Shown here one piece after another: positions 1 through 8,464 of a stretch of DNA of 64,000 nt. The translations under genes were made by a program, and so were the position numbers. The notes below the pieces were generated by a model. The model ran no database searches, was not told the origin of the DNA, and was given only the letters and a program-made list of their open reading frames with translations. Position 1 is the stretch's first letter. Every line of letters begins with the position of its first letter. Source of the stretch: CAYMKL01 sp964390805 (GTDB lineage Bacteria; Chloroflexota; Anaerolineae; VGOG01); the NCBI GenBank assembly GCA_964390805.1, contig CAYMKL010000002.1, positions 41,996-105,995 on the forward strand, read 5' to 3'.

Positions 1-64
1 NNNNNNNNNNNNNNNNNNNNNNNNNNNNNNNNNNNNNNNNNNNNNNNNNNNNNNNNNNNNNNNN
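1..64. other. assembly gap (N run)
   Basis: Undetermined bases at the window edge. The adjoining sequence (65-118) is nearly identical to 1263-1316, so the gap may sit in a repeated gene segment that the assembler could not resolve. Confidence 0.95.
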
Positions 65-1505
65 GGTAGATGTTCTGCTCCGTTTCATCGCCCCAGCCAG
101 AGAAGACGATGGTCGCGCCATCCTCGACGGCGAGGGGGCACTTGACCTCTGGGGGCTTGGGCGGTGCGCCGCAGGTAGCCAGGATATCGTCGGCTTCTTG
201 CTTGGCCTGCTCCAGGGCGTCTTTGACGTTTTGCTCGCCCAGATAGGCGCGGTTCAGGGCCTGGCTGATGGTGTCGTTGATCTGCCCGGTGCAGGGGCCC
301 CAGTAGGCCACGCGGCCCACCAGTCCACCCTGGGCGATGGCGGCGTCGTTCGGATCCACCACCAGGTCAACCTGATCCGGATGCGTGGAGTAGGCGAAGC
401 CGGTCTTGACGATCTCCGCCTGGTTTTCGCGGCCGGTGACGTAGATCAGGAAAGCCGCAGCCGCCTTGGGGTACTTGGTGGCGGCGTTGACCCCAATGGC
501 GTTGGTGAAGATCACGTCGGCGGCCTTGCCAGCCGGCGACTTGGGCAGGGGGACGGCCTTCCAGTTCACGTCGGGATAGTCCTGGCGCATGTAGTTGACC
601 ATCCAGCCGCCCTCGTAGGTCATCCCCACCAGTTCCTTGCCGATGGCCTCACCGCACCAGCCAGCACCCACGTCGGCCGAGGTGACCAGCGAGCCGTCTT
701 CGTACATGCCCACCACGAACTCAGCCGCGCTCACCACCTCCGCGCTGTTCATCGCCCCCTCGGTGAAGGCGTCGTTGGTGTACGAGCCACCGGCGCCGAA
801 GGCGAAGGGCGCGAAGCGAGCCCAGTCGGCGTTCTGGCAGAAGCCGGCGTAGTCGGTGTTGGCGGCGATGGCCTCGGCTGCCGCCTTCAGGTCGTCCCAG
901 GTCCAGTCGGCGGTAGGCTCGTCAATGCCGGCCTCTGCGAAGACTTCAGGTAGATAGACCAGGCCCAGGGTGCCCCAGTCCTTGGGCAGACCGTAGGTCT
1001 TCCCCTCGTAGGTGAAGATGGTCAGCAGGGCCTCGATGAAGTCGGAGCGCTTGACATCGGCCTCGGCCATGAAGTCCTCCAGGGGCAGGAGTTGGCCTGT
1101 GGGGCCGAAGGCGGCCATCAGTTGGTCGTCCACGTAGAAGACGTCCGGTGCAGTGCCGCCAGCCATGCGGGCCTTGATGGTGGTCTGGAAGTCGGCGGGG
1201 ATGGGCTGGAAGTCCACCGTGACGTCGGGGCAGACCTCGCTGAAGCGGGCGATGGAGTCGCGGTAGATGTTCTGCTCCGTTTCATCGCCCCAGCCAGAGA
1301 AGACGATGGTCGCGCCTTCTTCGACGGCGATAGGACATTGGGTCTCTGGGGGCTTCTCAACCGGCTTGGGCGTCGCGGTGGGCGCAGCCGGCTTGGGAGT
1401 GGGTGTGGGTGGCACGGAGGTAGGGGTAGGAGTGGCCGCGGGCGCACAGGCTGCGAGTAGCATGGCTACCAAGACCAGCACGCTCAAAAACATTTTCCTT
1501 TTCAT
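65..1505 (-). CDS. extracellular sugar-binding lipoprotein (CUT1), partial, tandem domain
   Basis: Solute-binding component of a sugar ABC importer, anchored outside the membrane by a lipid. The start at 1505 follows an AAGGAGGAG ribosome site. The N-terminus is a signal peptide ending in a lipobox (LLAACAP), followed by a Pro/Thr-rich linker. The mature domain begins at CPIAVEEGATIVFSGWGDE and shows SBP family 1 features (GGTAPDVFYVDD, GLPKDWGTLG). After about 430 residues the domain ends at LATCGAPPKPPEVK, and the same mature start is read again in frame (CPLAVEDGATIVFSGWGDE) before the N gap. The protein is therefore open at its C-terminus and seems to carry two SBP domains, unless the join is an assembly error. 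It lies downstream of the GH65/phosphoglucomutase fusion and the LacI gene on the same strand, so a disaccharide ligand is likely. Confidence 0.8.
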
Positions 1506-1610
1506 TTTTTTCTCCTCCTTGTCTTTTGCTCCTTGGCAGGATGTAGCAGCTTTCGCTGCCTTCGGTTAAGCCAGTTTTCACTCTCCCTCCATCACCTCCT
1601 CTCGGAAAGA

Positions 1611-1696
1611 GTTAGCGAGTCAACAAGTAACGAGTCAACGAGTAATGTGTTAACAAAGGCATCCGTTGCCTCATTGCCCCGTTGACTTATTGACTT
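1611..1696. repeat. intergenic word repeat (CGAGTCAAC/AGTAA type)
   Basis: Degenerate tandem words (GCGAGTCAAC, AAGTAACGAGTCAACGAGTAA) are followed by the opposite-strand words GTTGACTTATTGACTT, so the stretch can fold on itself. It lies between the GH65 fusion stop and the SBP gene. Confidence 0.6.
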
Positions 1697-4579
1697 TCAA
1701 AGAGCATCGCCCGGAAGATCAATGCGCACTTGCAAGCCGTGGTGCCGGAAGTTAAAAGCCAGTCGCCGCCAAGAGGCTGGCAGCCGGGGATTGAGGGTAT
1801 AGCCTTCGGGTGTGAGTCGCAGCCCTGCGAACCCGAAGACCACCGCCTGCCACACGCCCCCAGCCGAAGCGCCGTGGATGCCTTCGGCCGTGTTCCCCCG
1901 CACATCTTTCAGGTCCACCAACGCGGCGCGCATGAAGTGCTCGTAGGCCACCTCGGGCATGCCCAGCTCACAGGCCAAGATGGCGTGAATGGCCGGGCTG
2001 AGCGATGAGCCATAGGTGTGATCAGTGCGCGGCTGGTAGTAGTCCCAGTTAACCCGCTTGGTGTCCAGATCATAGCGGTCGCCCAGCAGGTACAGGAGCA
2101 TCAGTACGTCCGCTTGCTTGAGTGCCTGCACCTGATTGGTGCGCTCGATTCCCAGTAGTGACTGGATGGATCGCCTTCGGGGCTCCAGGGCTTGCCAGTC
2201 AATGTCTTCCAACTCGAAGAACCCCTCGAACTGCTCCATCAGCCCCGTCTCCGGGTCGTGCAAGATGTGCAGGCAGCCGATGACGTCGGCCCAATGAGCC
2301 AGCCGCTCCGGGCTTAGATCCAACCGCTCCTCCAGCTCGGCCGCTTTGCCGGGGTGCTCGCGCCGCAGCCAGGCCAGCGTCTCCAGGGCCGTCTCCAGAT
2401 GCCATTGCACCATGCGGTTGGTGAAGACGTTGTTATTCACGTGCTCGTGGTTCTCGTCGGGGCCGATGACGTCGTTGATCTTGTAGCGATCCCGCTCGGT
2501 GTTGTACTCTGCGCGACTGCCCCAGAAGACGGCGGTATCGAGGATGATCTCCGCGCCGTAGTCGCACACGAACTCGCTATCGCCTGTGATCTGCCAGTAG
2601 CGCCAGACAGCGTAAGCTACGTCGGCGCTGATGTGAAATTGAATGTCACCGGTCCAGATGCGGATCAATTCTCCCGTGGAGTTGGGCACCCAGCGGGGCG
2701 TAGTCTCATCGCCGGTAGCCGCACTCTCCCAAGCGTACTGGGCACCTTCGTAGCCGTTGGCACGAGCTTTTCGTCGCGCTCCGGGCAATGTATGATAACG
2801 ATACATCAGCATGTTGCGCGCCAGAGGCGGCTGGGTGAAGGTGAAGAAAGGCAGCATGAAGATGTCGGTATCCCAGAAAACGTGCCCTCGATAGCCGAAG
2901 CCGCTCAGCGTCTTGCCAGGAATGCTGACGCGCTCGTCGTGGCGCGGGGCGGCGATGAGCAACTGGAACAGGTTGTAGCGCACTGCTTGCTGCGCGGCAT
3001 CATCCCCCTCAATGACCACGTCCGAAGCGGCCCACACCTCGGCCCAGGCCGCCTCGTGAGTGGCACGGAGTTCTTCGTAATACGACCGGCTCTCGAAGAA
3101 TTCCTCCCATCTGTCCAGAGCTGCGTCAACGACCGAGTGTTCCGGCTCCAGATCCCGCGAGGCGAAGACCGTGACCAGTTTTTCGGCAGTGACCGCGTGA
3201 CCCTGCTCAACCTGACACTTGGCCACAATAGTAGGGTTGTTATGGCAATCCATCACTCGCCTTCGCACCCTGCGGCCGCCTCGAATCAACAGCCCTGCTG
3301 CCTGACCCAACTCCAGGCCAGAACTGCGGGTGCGGCTGTATAGCCAGGTAAAGCCAATCTCGGTCCTTCCTTGATCCATCCAATCCCAATGCACATAGCC
3401 ATCATTGTCCACGTGGCCGTTGATGCCGGCTCGAAACTCGATCCAACCATCGAAGTCAAGGGGCGTCACCTGGTAGCGAATAGCCAGCACGTGTAGATCG
3501 GCCAGACTGGCGAAGCGCTCGATGCGGATGTCCACCGTATGCCCAGCCGGGCTACGCCAGCGCACCTTGCGGGTCAACAGGCCACGACGCAGATCCAGTG
3601 TCCGCTCGTAATCCAGCACCTCCCCGCGATCCATGCCAAAACGTTCGCCTTTCACGAGGAGGACGAAGGGCAGCCAGTTGGGGGCGTTGGTCAATTCGGT
3701 GTGCACGATCGGCGCATCGTCGAAGACGCCGTGGATCAGCGTGGCGGGTCGGGCGCCGGGATACCCTTCCTCGAAGGCGCCGCGCGTCCCCAGGTAGCCG
3801 TTGCCGATGGTGAAGACGGCTTCTTTGTGGTGGAGACTATCGGGGTCGAAGCTGGTTTCGGTGATGAGCCAGTTTTCTGGATGGATGCGTGATCCGTGAT
3901 GGGTGATGCGTGATGCGTGGTCCAGTGCAGACAGGATGTCCTGGAGGTGGATGCCTTCCAGGCTGGGGAAGACGATGTGGGCCGCGCCAACCCGTTCTTC
4001 CGGCCCCAGACCCAGGGCCCAGAAGCCACCCGCCAGCGCCGCCTCCACGCCCGACGCAGCGTCCTCGACGACGATGGCTTTGCCAGGGTCAACGCCGAGC
4101 TGCTGGGCACAGTGGAGAAAGAGGTCAGGCGCAGGCTTTTGGCGCTGGACACTGTGTCCGTCAGATACGGCGTCCACGTGGTCCCAGAGGTGCAACCGGT
4201 CGAGGACGGTACGAGTGTTCTTGCTGGCTGAGCCAATGCCGATCTTGATCCCTGCCTGTCGTAGTTCCTCCAGCAACTCCAGCGCGCCAGGCAGAATGTC
4301 GGCGGGCGTCATCTGCTGGATCAACTCGACGTAGTGGCGGTTCTTGCGCTCCATCCACTCCTGTATCTGTGACTCGGTAGCAGGACGGCCGTCCAGCAGT
4401 AGTTCGAGGGAGCGACGGCGGGGTACGCCGCGCAGCGGTTCGTTGCGCTGGCGGTCGAAAGGAAGACCCAACTCATCAGCTAGCCGCTTCCAACCTCGGT
4501 AGTGATATTCGGCCGTGTCGGCGAGCACGCCATCCAGGTCAAAGATAAAAGCTGCGATAGTCGAGGAGGTAGTCTCCAT
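1697..4579 (-). CDS. beta-phosphoglucomutase / GH65 disaccharide phosphorylase fusion
   Basis: 960-residue bifunctional cytoplasmic enzyme. Residues 1-220 are a HAD-type beta-phosphoglucomutase: FIFDLDGVLADT with nucleophile D14 and acid D16, GSASKN, and VVEDAASGVEAA. Residues 236-960 are a GH65 inverting phosphorylase (maltose/trehalose/kojibiose type) with FTIGNGYLGTRGAFEEG, GYRGHVFWDTD (562-572) and the acid motif IGPDENHEHVNNN, where E709 is the expected general acid. GH65 enzymes release beta-glucose 1-phosphate and the fused mutase converts it to glucose 6-phosphate, so one chain channels a disaccharide into glycolysis with one phosphate saved. Which disaccharide cannot be read from the sequence. 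The linker around residues 220-233 is encoded by a dispersed word repeat. The gene sits 52 bp after lacI and before the sugar-binding protein. Confidence 0.93.
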   Translation of the reverse strand: METTSSTIAAFIFDLDGVLADTAEYHYRGWKRLADELGLPFDRQRNEPLRGVPRRRSLELLLDGRPATESQIQEWMERKNRHYVELIQQMTPADILPGALELLEELRQAGIKIGIGSASKNTRTVLDRLHLWDHVDAVSDGHSVQRQKPAPDLFLHCAQQLGVDPGKAIVVEDAASGVEAALAGGFWALGLGPEERVGAAHIVFPSLEGIHLQDILSALDHASRITHHGSRIHPENWLITETSFDPDSLHHKEAVFTIGNGYLGTRGAFEEGYPGARPATLIHGVFDDAPIVHTELTNAPNWLPFVLLVKGERFGMDRGEVLDYERTLDLRRGLLTRKVRWRSPAGHTVDIRIERFASLADLHVLAIRYQVTPLDFDGWIEFRAGINGHVDNDGYVHWDWMDQGRTEIGFTWLYSRTRSSGLELGQAAGLLIRGGRRVRRRVMDCHNNPTIVAKCQVEQGHAVTAEKLVTVFASRDLEPEHSVVDAALDRWEEFFESRSYYEELRATHEAAWAEVWAASDVVIEGDDAAQQAVRYNLFQLLIAAPRHDERVSIPGKTLSGFGYRGHVFWDTDIFMLPFFTFTQPPLARNMLMYRYHTLPGARRKARANGYEGAQYAWESAATGDETTPRWVPNSTGELIRIWTGDIQFHISADVAYAVWRYWQITGDSEFVCDYGAEIILDTAVFWGSRAEYNTERDRYKINDVIGPDENHEHVNNNVFTNRMVQWHLETALETLAWLRREHPGKAAELEERLDLSPERLAHWADVIGCLHILHDPETGLMEQFEGFFELEDIDWQALEPRRRSIQSLLGIERTNQVQALKQADVLMLLYLLGDRYDLDTKRVNWDYYQPRTDHTYGSSLSPAIHAILACELGMPEVAYEHFMRAALVDLKDVRGNTAEGIHGASAGGVWQAVVFGFAGLRLTPEGYTLNPRLPASWRRLAFNFRHHGLQVRIDLPGDAL
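3885..3920. repeat. word repeat encoding the domain linker (GATGCGTGATCC type)
   Basis: Four degenerate copies of TGATGCG/TGATCCG in tandem, read in frame as HASRITHHGSRIH between the mutase and GH65 domains. The repeat lies exactly at the domain boundary. Confidence 0.65.
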
Positions 4580-4631
4580 CAGAGCACCTTGCCTTCAATC
4601 CTCGTGCCCACAAGATTCGCGTGGGACTAAC

Positions 4632-5654
4632 TCAGTTATTCCTGAGGGCCGTCGAGTCGCGCACGATGAGCCGGGGTTTGAGCAACACCTGGGCTGGCGA
4701 CGGCGTCTCGCCGCGCACCAGATCTATCAACGTGGTCACCACCCATTCTCCGACCTCGGCAATTGGCTGGCGCAGGCTGGTGAGGGAGGGACGCAGATAA
4801 CCGGCGATGGGGGCATCGTCAAAGCCGACCACTGCCAGGTCTTGCCCGACCGTCACACCGGCATCCGTTGCGGCGTTGATCACACCGATGGCCATAAGGT
4901 CAGTGAGGGTCACCACCGCCGTGGGCCGCCGGCCGACTGGCAGGTCCAACCAGGTCTGGGTAGCTCGATAGGCGTAGTAATAGTCGTTTTCGATGCGGAT
5001 AATCCAGGCTGGATCCATCTGCAAGCCTGCGCTGGCCATGGCCTCCTGATAGCCGTCCAGGCGATACTGGCCGGTGAGCGACGCCTCTGGCCAGGCCAGG
5101 CAGGCGATGCGCTGGTGGCCCAGCTCCAGCAGGTGGGCTACTGCTTGCTTCACGCCGTCGGCGCCATCCACATCCACCCAGGGGAAATCCCATTCGGGAT
5201 TGGAGCGGCCAAAAGCGACGAAGGGAAAGCCCTCGTCCAGCAGGTAGCGGATGCGTCGGTCGTTCAGGTTGGTGTTGGGGAGAATAAAGCCGTCCACCCG
5301 GCCATTTTTCACCATCTCGCGGTAGACATCTACCTCGTCATAGGGTTCGGGGCAGGGGAAGGTCAGGACGTGATAATCGTGCCGGGCGGCGGCCTCGGCT
5401 ATGCTGTGGATGAACTTTTCCAGGATGGGGTTGAACTGATTGGGCGGCACCGGGCGCCAGGAATAGCCGATCATGCGGCTTTCGCGGGCTTGCAGCCCTT
5501 TGGCAATGACACTCGGCCGGTAGCCCAACTTTTCCACAGCCTGCAACACACGACGGCGTGTCTCATCGCCCACGGCACCGCTATCGTTGAGCACGTACGA
5601 CACCGTGGCGATGGAGACACCAGCCTCTTTGGCAACATCCTTGATTGTCGGCAT
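4632..5654 (-). CDS. LacI-family transcriptional regulator
   Basis: 340-residue sugar-responsive repressor. The N-terminal HTH is typical (TIKDVAKEAGVSIATVSYVLN, residues 3-23) with the hinge-helix region VIAKGLQARESRMIGY. The C-terminal periplasmic-binding-like sensor runs through VVGFDDAPIAGYLRPSLTSL. It is the first gene of a minus-strand run with the GH65/phosphoglucomutase fusion and the sugar-binding protein. Its promoter carries two TTAAACGTTTAA palindromes, the expected form of a LacI-family operator, so autorepression of the whole operon is likely. Confidence 0.93.
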   Translation of the reverse strand: MPTIKDVAKEAGVSIATVSYVLNDSGAVGDETRRRVLQAVEKLGYRPSVIAKGLQARESRMIGYSWRPVPPNQFNPILEKFIHSIAEAAARHDYHVLTFPCPEPYDEVDVYREMVKNGRVDGFILPNTNLNDRRIRYLLDEGFPFVAFGRSNPEWDFPWVDVDGADGVKQAVAHLLELGHQRIACLAWPEASLTGQYRLDGYQEAMASAGLQMDPAWIIRIENDYYYAYRATQTWLDLPVGRRPTAVVTLTDLMAIGVINAATDAGVTVGQDLAVVGFDDAPIAGYLRPSLTSLRQPIAEVGEWVVTTLIDLVRGETPSPAQVLLKPRLIVRDSTALRNN

Positions 5655-5664
5655 CCCACTTCGC

Positions 5665-5676
5665 TTAAACGTTTAA
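5665..5676. promoter_or_regulatory. LacI-type operator O2 (TTAAACGTTTAA)
   Basis: Perfect 12-bp palindrome with the central CG typical of LacI-family sites. It lies between promoter and start codon, with its centre 52 bp from the second identical palindrome. Confidence 0.8.
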
Positions 5677-5716
5677 CTCGCAGGGCTAAAGAAAGCAGGG
5701 CTAGTTGCCCCGCTGC

Positions 5717-5757
5717 TTAAACGTTTAAATTATAGCACATTTTCAACAGTCTGTCAA
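5717..5757 (-). promoter_or_regulatory. lacI operon promoter with operator O1
   Basis: On the minus strand TTGACA (5752-5757) and TATAAT (5729-5734) are separated by exactly 17 bp. The palindrome TTAAACGTTTAA (5717-5728) abuts the -10 box, so a bound repressor would cover the transcription start. Confidence 0.85.
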
Positions 5758-5793
5758 GCACCAATGAACTTTTTACTGTTGCGTTTGGCCCAT

Positions 5794-5822
5794 TTGCGCA
5801 ATCTCGCCACTCAAGATATAAT
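5794..5822 (+). promoter_or_regulatory. promoter for ybaK-like gene and pfkA
   Basis: TTGCGC (5794-5799) and TATAAT (5817-5822) with a 17-bp spacer, about 38 bp before the chosen start at 5860. It is divergent from the lacI promoter. Confidence 0.65.
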
Positions 5823-5859
5823 GAGGCTGCCCACATCTGCAACCGAGGAGAGCTTGACA

Positions 5860-6348
5860 ATGAGCAAGTCGTCGTCAAAAACGAGATCCGTTGATAGGGT
5901 TCGGGAACATCTCAAACATTGCGGCCTGACCATCGAGGTGTTGGAGCTGTCGGCGAGCACCCGCACGGCAGCATTGGCCGCTGAGGCCGTGGGATCACCT
6001 TTGGGCGCTATCGTCAAATCGCTGGTTTTCATGGCCGACGGGAAGCCGGTCCTCGTCCTGGTGTCTGGCGATAAGCGGGCCGATTACAAGAAGCTGGAGA
6101 AAACCCTCAAGGCCAAGCGGGTGAAGATCGCCAACGCCAACCAGGTGCGGGATGCCACTGGCTTCGCCATCGGCGGTGTGCCTCCGGTGGCCCACAGGAC
6201 CAAGTTGCTCACCCTCATTGATAGGAACCTGGGGCGATTTAAAGACCTTTACGCGGCAGCAGGCTCTCCGCGCGCCGTCTTCCCCATCTCCTACGAAACG
6301 CTGTTGGAGATAACGGAGGGACAGTTGGCAGACGTGACCGAGGATTGA
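5860..6348 (+). CDS. YbaK/EbsC-family aminoacyl-tRNA deacylase
   Basis: 162-residue protein of the YbaK/ProX family, cytoplasmic enzymes that hydrolyse mischarged tRNA such as Cys-tRNA(Pro). Family features are the N-terminal DRVREHLKHCGLTIEV, GAIVKSLVFMADGKPVLVLVSGD, and FAIGGVPPVAH near the C-terminus, where the active-site GGVPP loop sits. The start at 5860 has CGAGGAG nine bases upstream; an earlier in-frame ATG at 5764 lies upstream of the promoter and is unlikely. The tRNA substrate cannot be told. pfkA follows 29 bp later and is probably cotranscribed. Confidence 0.85.
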   Translation: MSKSSSKTRSVDRVREHLKHCGLTIEVLELSASTRTAALAAEAVGSPLGAIVKSLVFMADGKPVLVLVSGDKRADYKKLEKTLKAKRVKIANANQVRDATGFAIGGVPPVAHRTKLLTLIDRNLGRFKDLYAAAGSPRAVFPISYETLLEITEGQLADVTED

Positions 6349-6377
6349 CCGTCGGGACACTTCGGAAGGAGATTGTC

Positions 6378-7349
6378 ATGCAGCGCATTGGGGTACTGAC
6401 TAGTGGCGGCGATGGGCCGGGCTTGAACCCCTGTATCCGCGCCGTGACCAGGATGGCCTTGGGATATGGCCTGGAGGTGATGGGTATCGAACGGGGCTAC
6501 GCTGGGCTGATGGATGGCGAGATGATCCCCCTTGATGCTCGCTCGGTAGGGGGCATCATCGGTAAGGGAGGTACCTTTTTGGGCACTACGCGCGCGCCTG
6601 AGTTCAAGACGCCCCAGGGACAGCGGGAAGCCCTGCGTTGCCTGAACCGACATGGCATTGATGGGCTGGTGGTCATCGGCGGCAACGGCTCCTTGAAGGG
6701 AGCTTGTGCCCTTCACCAACGCGGCTTTCCGGTGGTAGGCGTGCCCGCTACTATTGATAACGACGTGGTCGGCACCGACATAGCCATAGGCGTGGACACC
6801 GCTCTCAACACCATCCTGGATGCCGTTGATAAGATCAAGGATACCGCCTCCTCTCACCAAAGAGCCTTTTTGATCGAGACCATGGGCCGTGACTCCGGAT
6901 ACCTGGCCCTGATGGGGGGGATAGCTGGCGGGGCAGAGATGGTTCTGATTCCTGAGGTCGAGACCACTCTCGAAGAGGTAGCCCAGGGCCTGCTGGACGC
7001 CTACGTACGGGGGAAAGCACACTGCATCGTCGTGGCGGCCGAGGGGTATAAGCCTGGCACTCAAGCGGTGGCTGATTATCTCAAAGAGAGGCGGGAAGAG
7101 TTGGGCTTCGGGGTGCGAGTCACTGTTCTGGGACACATCCAGCGGGGCGGCGCGCCCATGGCCTTCGACCGAATCCTGGCTACCCGACTGGGGGCTGCTG
7201 CCGTCAAGGAACTTCAAGAGGGTAATCACGGCCACATCGTGGGCCTGATCGGTAACGAGGTTTTTCGCACCCCTTTGGAGGATGTGTTGACCCGCCGCAA
7301 AGAGCTCGATCTGAGTCTCCGCGAACTAGGCAGAATACTGGAGAAGTAG
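6378..7349 (+). CDS. pfkA: 6-phosphofructokinase
   Basis: 323-residue PfkA-type glycolytic enzyme forming fructose 1,6-bisphosphate. It shows the nucleotide loop LTSGGDGPGLNPCIRA (residues 8-23), the catalytic TIDND (PATIDNDVVGTD), the substrate-binding ETMGRDSGYLA, and GHIQRGGAPMAFDR. In the position where ATP-dependent enzymes have GGDGS and PPi-dependent ones GGDDS, this protein reads GGNGS, with Asn for the Asp, so the phosphoryl donor is uncertain. The ATG at 6378 follows GAAGGAG; the upstream in-frame ATG lacks such a site. Confidence 0.9.
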   Translation: MQRIGVLTSGGDGPGLNPCIRAVTRMALGYGLEVMGIERGYAGLMDGEMIPLDARSVGGIIGKGGTFLGTTRAPEFKTPQGQREALRCLNRHGIDGLVVIGGNGSLKGACALHQRGFPVVGVPATIDNDVVGTDIAIGVDTALNTILDAVDKIKDTASSHQRAFLIETMGRDSGYLALMGGIAGGAEMVLIPEVETTLEEVAQGLLDAYVRGKAHCIVVAAEGYKPGTQAVADYLKERREELGFGVRVTVLGHIQRGGAPMAFDRILATRLGAAAVKELQEGNHGHIVGLIGNEVFRTPLEDVLTRRKELDLSLRELGRILEK

Positions 7350-7362
7350 GCGGACTTCACGA

Positions 7363-8304
7363 CTAGAAGATATTCATGCTCAAGTATTTCATTCCTGTGT
7401 CCGGTATCAAGGTCACCACCGTCTTGCCTCTGCCCAGCCTACGTCCCACCCGCAAGGCTGCCACCGCGTTGGCCCCTGAAGAGATCCCGCCCAGTATCCC
7501 CTCCTCTCGAGCCAACCGCCTGGCCATTTCGATGGCCACCTCGTCGTCAACGGCGATCACCTCATCGCAATAGCTCATGTCAACTACCCCAGGTATGAAG
7601 CCCTCGCCAATGCCCTGGATCCTGTGGTAGCCAGGTTTCTCTCCGGAAAGCACTGCGGATGTAGCTGGCTCTACGTACGCCACCAGTATTCTATCGTCAT
7701 GCTCCTTCAGGGCTTGGGCCACGCCAAGCGAGGTGCCGCCAGTTCCCACGCCGGCAACGAAGGCGTCCACCTGTCCATCGGTCTGCTCCAGGATCTCCCT
7801 ACCGGTGGTATCTCGATGCGCCTTCGGATTGTCCAGATTCTCGAACTGATTGGGAAGGAAGCAACCGCGTTCCCTAGCTATCTCCTTGGCCTTCTCCATC
7901 GTCGCTTCCACGTCTTCTTTGGTGAATGACCCCGGCTTGCCACCGCCCTTGCATGGGGTCAGCACTACCTCGGCACCGAAGGCTTTCATGATCTGTTTCC
8001 TCTCGACGCTCATGGCCTCGGGCATGACGACGACCATTTTGTATCCTTTCACGGCACAGACAAAAGATAGAGCCATCCCAGTATTGCCGCTGGTAGGCTC
8101 CACGATCATGCACCCAGGCTCTAGCTCACCCCGTCTCTCGGCTTCCTCAAGCATGTGTAGGGCGATCCTGTCCTTGACGCTGCCACTGGGATTATAGTAT
8201 TCCAGCTTCACCAGGATAGTAGCTTCGCAGTCGTCCACCACCTTGTTTAGTTGCACCATTGGTGTAGAACCGATCAATTCCAAGAGATTGTTGGCCACCT
8301 TCAT
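7363..8304 (-). CDS. cysK: cysteine synthase (O-acetylserine sulfhydrylase)
   Basis: 313-residue fold-type II PLP enzyme making cysteine from O-acetylserine and sulfide. PLP lysine is in PSGSVKDRIA, the substrate loop is EPTSGNTGMALSF, the phosphate-binding loop GVGTGGTSLGV, and GGISSGANAVAA lies near the C-terminus. A somewhat long acidic insert (KGGGKPGSFTKEDVEATM) sits after the VVLTP strand, where standard CysK is shorter. The start at 8304 (MKVANNLLELIGSTPMVQ) matches the family; the reading frame stays open upstream only because it runs through a word repeat. It converges with pfkA with 13 bp between the stops and no clear terminator. Confidence 0.9.
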   Translation of the reverse strand: MKVANNLLELIGSTPMVQLNKVVDDCEATILVKLEYYNPSGSVKDRIALHMLEEAERRGELEPGCMIVEPTSGNTGMALSFVCAVKGYKMVVVMPEAMSVERKQIMKAFGAEVVLTPCKGGGKPGSFTKEDVEATMEKAKEIARERGCFLPNQFENLDNPKAHRDTTGREILEQTDGQVDAFVAGVGTGGTSLGVAQALKEHDDRILVAYVEPATSAVLSGEKPGYHRIQGIGEGFIPGVVDMSYCDEVIAVDDEVAIEMARRLAREEGILGGISSGANAVAALRVGRRLGRGKTVVTLIPDTGMKYLSMNIF

Positions 8305-8361
8305 CGAGTTGTCCTGCTCCTTGAGGTATAGTAGACTTTCCACAAACAAACAAGGCCAACC

Positions 8362-8464
8362 CTGGTAGATCGGTACATTATAGACTGGTAGATTGGTACA
8401 TTGGTGCATTGGTCAGTTACCCAGTTTCCCAATCTACCAATCTACCAGTTTCCCAATCTACCAA
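8362..8464. repeat. intergenic word repeat (GGTAGATTGGTACATT type)
   Basis: About a hundred bases of degenerate words: GGTAGATCGGTACATT, GGTAGATTGGTACATT and GGTGCATTGGTCAGTT, then the complementary AATCTACCAATCTACCAG and TTCCCAATCTACC. The two halves can pair as a long hairpin. It separates cysK from the ABC ATPase gene. Confidence 0.7.

Noticed and set aside
198..953. Long plus-strand open frame opposite the sugar-binding protein
   Set aside because: It is antisense to a well-supported lipoprotein gene and has no family features; an effect of high GC.
1611..1696. CRISPR-like short tandem repeats
   Set aside because: Units are degenerate, of varied length and without unique spacers; no cas genes in the window.
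4515..5720. 401-codon plus-strand frame across lacI
   Set aside because: Antisense to lacI and crosses its promoter and operators; the peptide has no recognisable domain.
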